This document shows, piece by piece, positions 63,793-64,000 of a DNA stretch of 64,000 nucleotides. The stretch's first letter is position 1, and each line of letters starts with the position of its first letter. Source of the stretch: Lachnospiraceae bacterium (GTDB lineage Bacteria > Bacillota > Clostridia > Lachnospirales > Lachnospiraceae); contig JAQXVO010000030.1 of the NCBI GenBank assembly GCA_029224965.1, positions 1-64,000 on the forward strand, in the 5' to 3' direction. Under the pieces are notes generated by a model. It was not told where the DNA came from, did not search any database, and saw nothing but the letters and a program-made list of their open reading frames with translations. Position numbers and translations under genes: made by a program.

Positions 63793-64000
63793 ATGAGCGC
63801 ACATAAGGGAATCTCCCTCGATACCCAGTCCGATCTTTCGGATCTGACCGTAACCGTGGAACTGGATGACGGAAGCGAGATGGACTGCCAGGCCCTGACC
63901 ATCTTTGATGTCGGCGATCAGTTCTACATCGTTCTTCTTCCCATCGACGAAAACGGCCAGCCCAGCCAGGACCAGGTCTACATTTACCGCTATTACGAGA
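63793..64000 (+). CDS. DUF1292 domain protein, 3' end outside window
   Basis: The visible 69 codons from ATG 63793 (AAAGGA seven bases upstream) read TVTVELDDGSEMDCQALTIFDVGDQFYIVLLP and DQVYIYRYYE, the small beta-rich DUF1292 domain, usually 80-100 residues and of unknown function, frequent next to yrrK/mltG genes in Bacillota. The frame is open at the window end. Confidence 0.85.
   Translation, partial: MSAHKGISLDTQSDLSDLTVTVELDDGSEMDCQALTIFDVGDQFYIVLLPIDENGQPSQDQVYIYRYYE

Overview
The window reads as a chromosomal segment of a mid-GC Bacillota, most likely a Lachnospiraceae-type Clostridia. The evidence is a PolC-type replicase, CodY, ScpA/ScpB, the rimP-nusA-ylxR-ylxQ-infB-rbfA operon, an infC-rpmI-rplT operon with a Gram-positive style leader, PadR/HAAS/DUF4097 genes, a biotin-dependent sodium-pump decarboxylase and Shine-Dalgarno sites of the GGAGG type almost everywhere. 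Nearly all genes lie on the minus strand; only comM, dprA, a DUF1292 gene and one insertion-sequence remnant are on the plus strand.

Layout. 1-3311: a four-gene membrane decarboxylase (carboxyltransferase, gamma-like lipoprotein, biotin carrier, beta subunit cut by the window edge). 3349-4836: scpB-scpA. 5018-16645: a large translation and RNA operon read leftwards, rimP, nusA, rnpM, L7Ae-like, infB, rbfA, nrnA, truB, ribF, then rpsO and pnp. 16694-17919: tRNA-Glu(CTC) with promoter and terminator, and galE. 17942-19313: infC-rpmI-rplT with an alternative-pairing leader, an AUU start codon on infC and a near-consensus promoter. 19409-32979: DUF815 ATPase, pheA, polC, ispG, rseP, dxr, cdsA, uppS, frr, pyrH, which join isoprenoid, phospholipid and undecaprenyl synthesis to replication and ribosome recycling. 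33312-36470: a YhhN membrane protein, a 2-hydroxyacid dehydrogenase and a MetE-like methyltransferase. 36593-37480: a decayed IS1634-type transposase.

37485-48077 is the accessory highlight, a galactose/glucose-type ABC uptake locus. Read leftwards it holds mglB, mglA, mglC, an AraC-type response regulator, a LytS/YesM-type histidine kinase, a membrane-anchored sugar-binding protein and a second sugar-binding lipoprotein. The MglB here is circularly permuted: the strand-helix block that opens every normal MglB has been moved to the C-terminus, while the ligand-contact motifs are mostly kept. The permease carries an extra charged coiled-coil domain of about 210 residues at its N-terminus. The regulator, kinase and anchored binding protein overlap and look like an extracellular sugar-sensing unit that activates the transporter.

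48181-52723: an aldo/keto reductase, an unrecognised gene, a broken AlkD-type gene, and a PadR-HAAS-DUF4097 operon behind a promoter with iterated 14-bp operator repeats. 52747-57721: tsf, rpsB (with a compact branched leader), codY, topA. 57909-60766: comM and dprA, divergent from topA. 60867-63424: a DUF5662 gene coupled to a GH13 debranching-enzyme homologue that has lost all three catalytic acids. 63793-64000: start of a DUF1292 gene. No CRISPR array, phage, integrase or plasmid replication function is visible.
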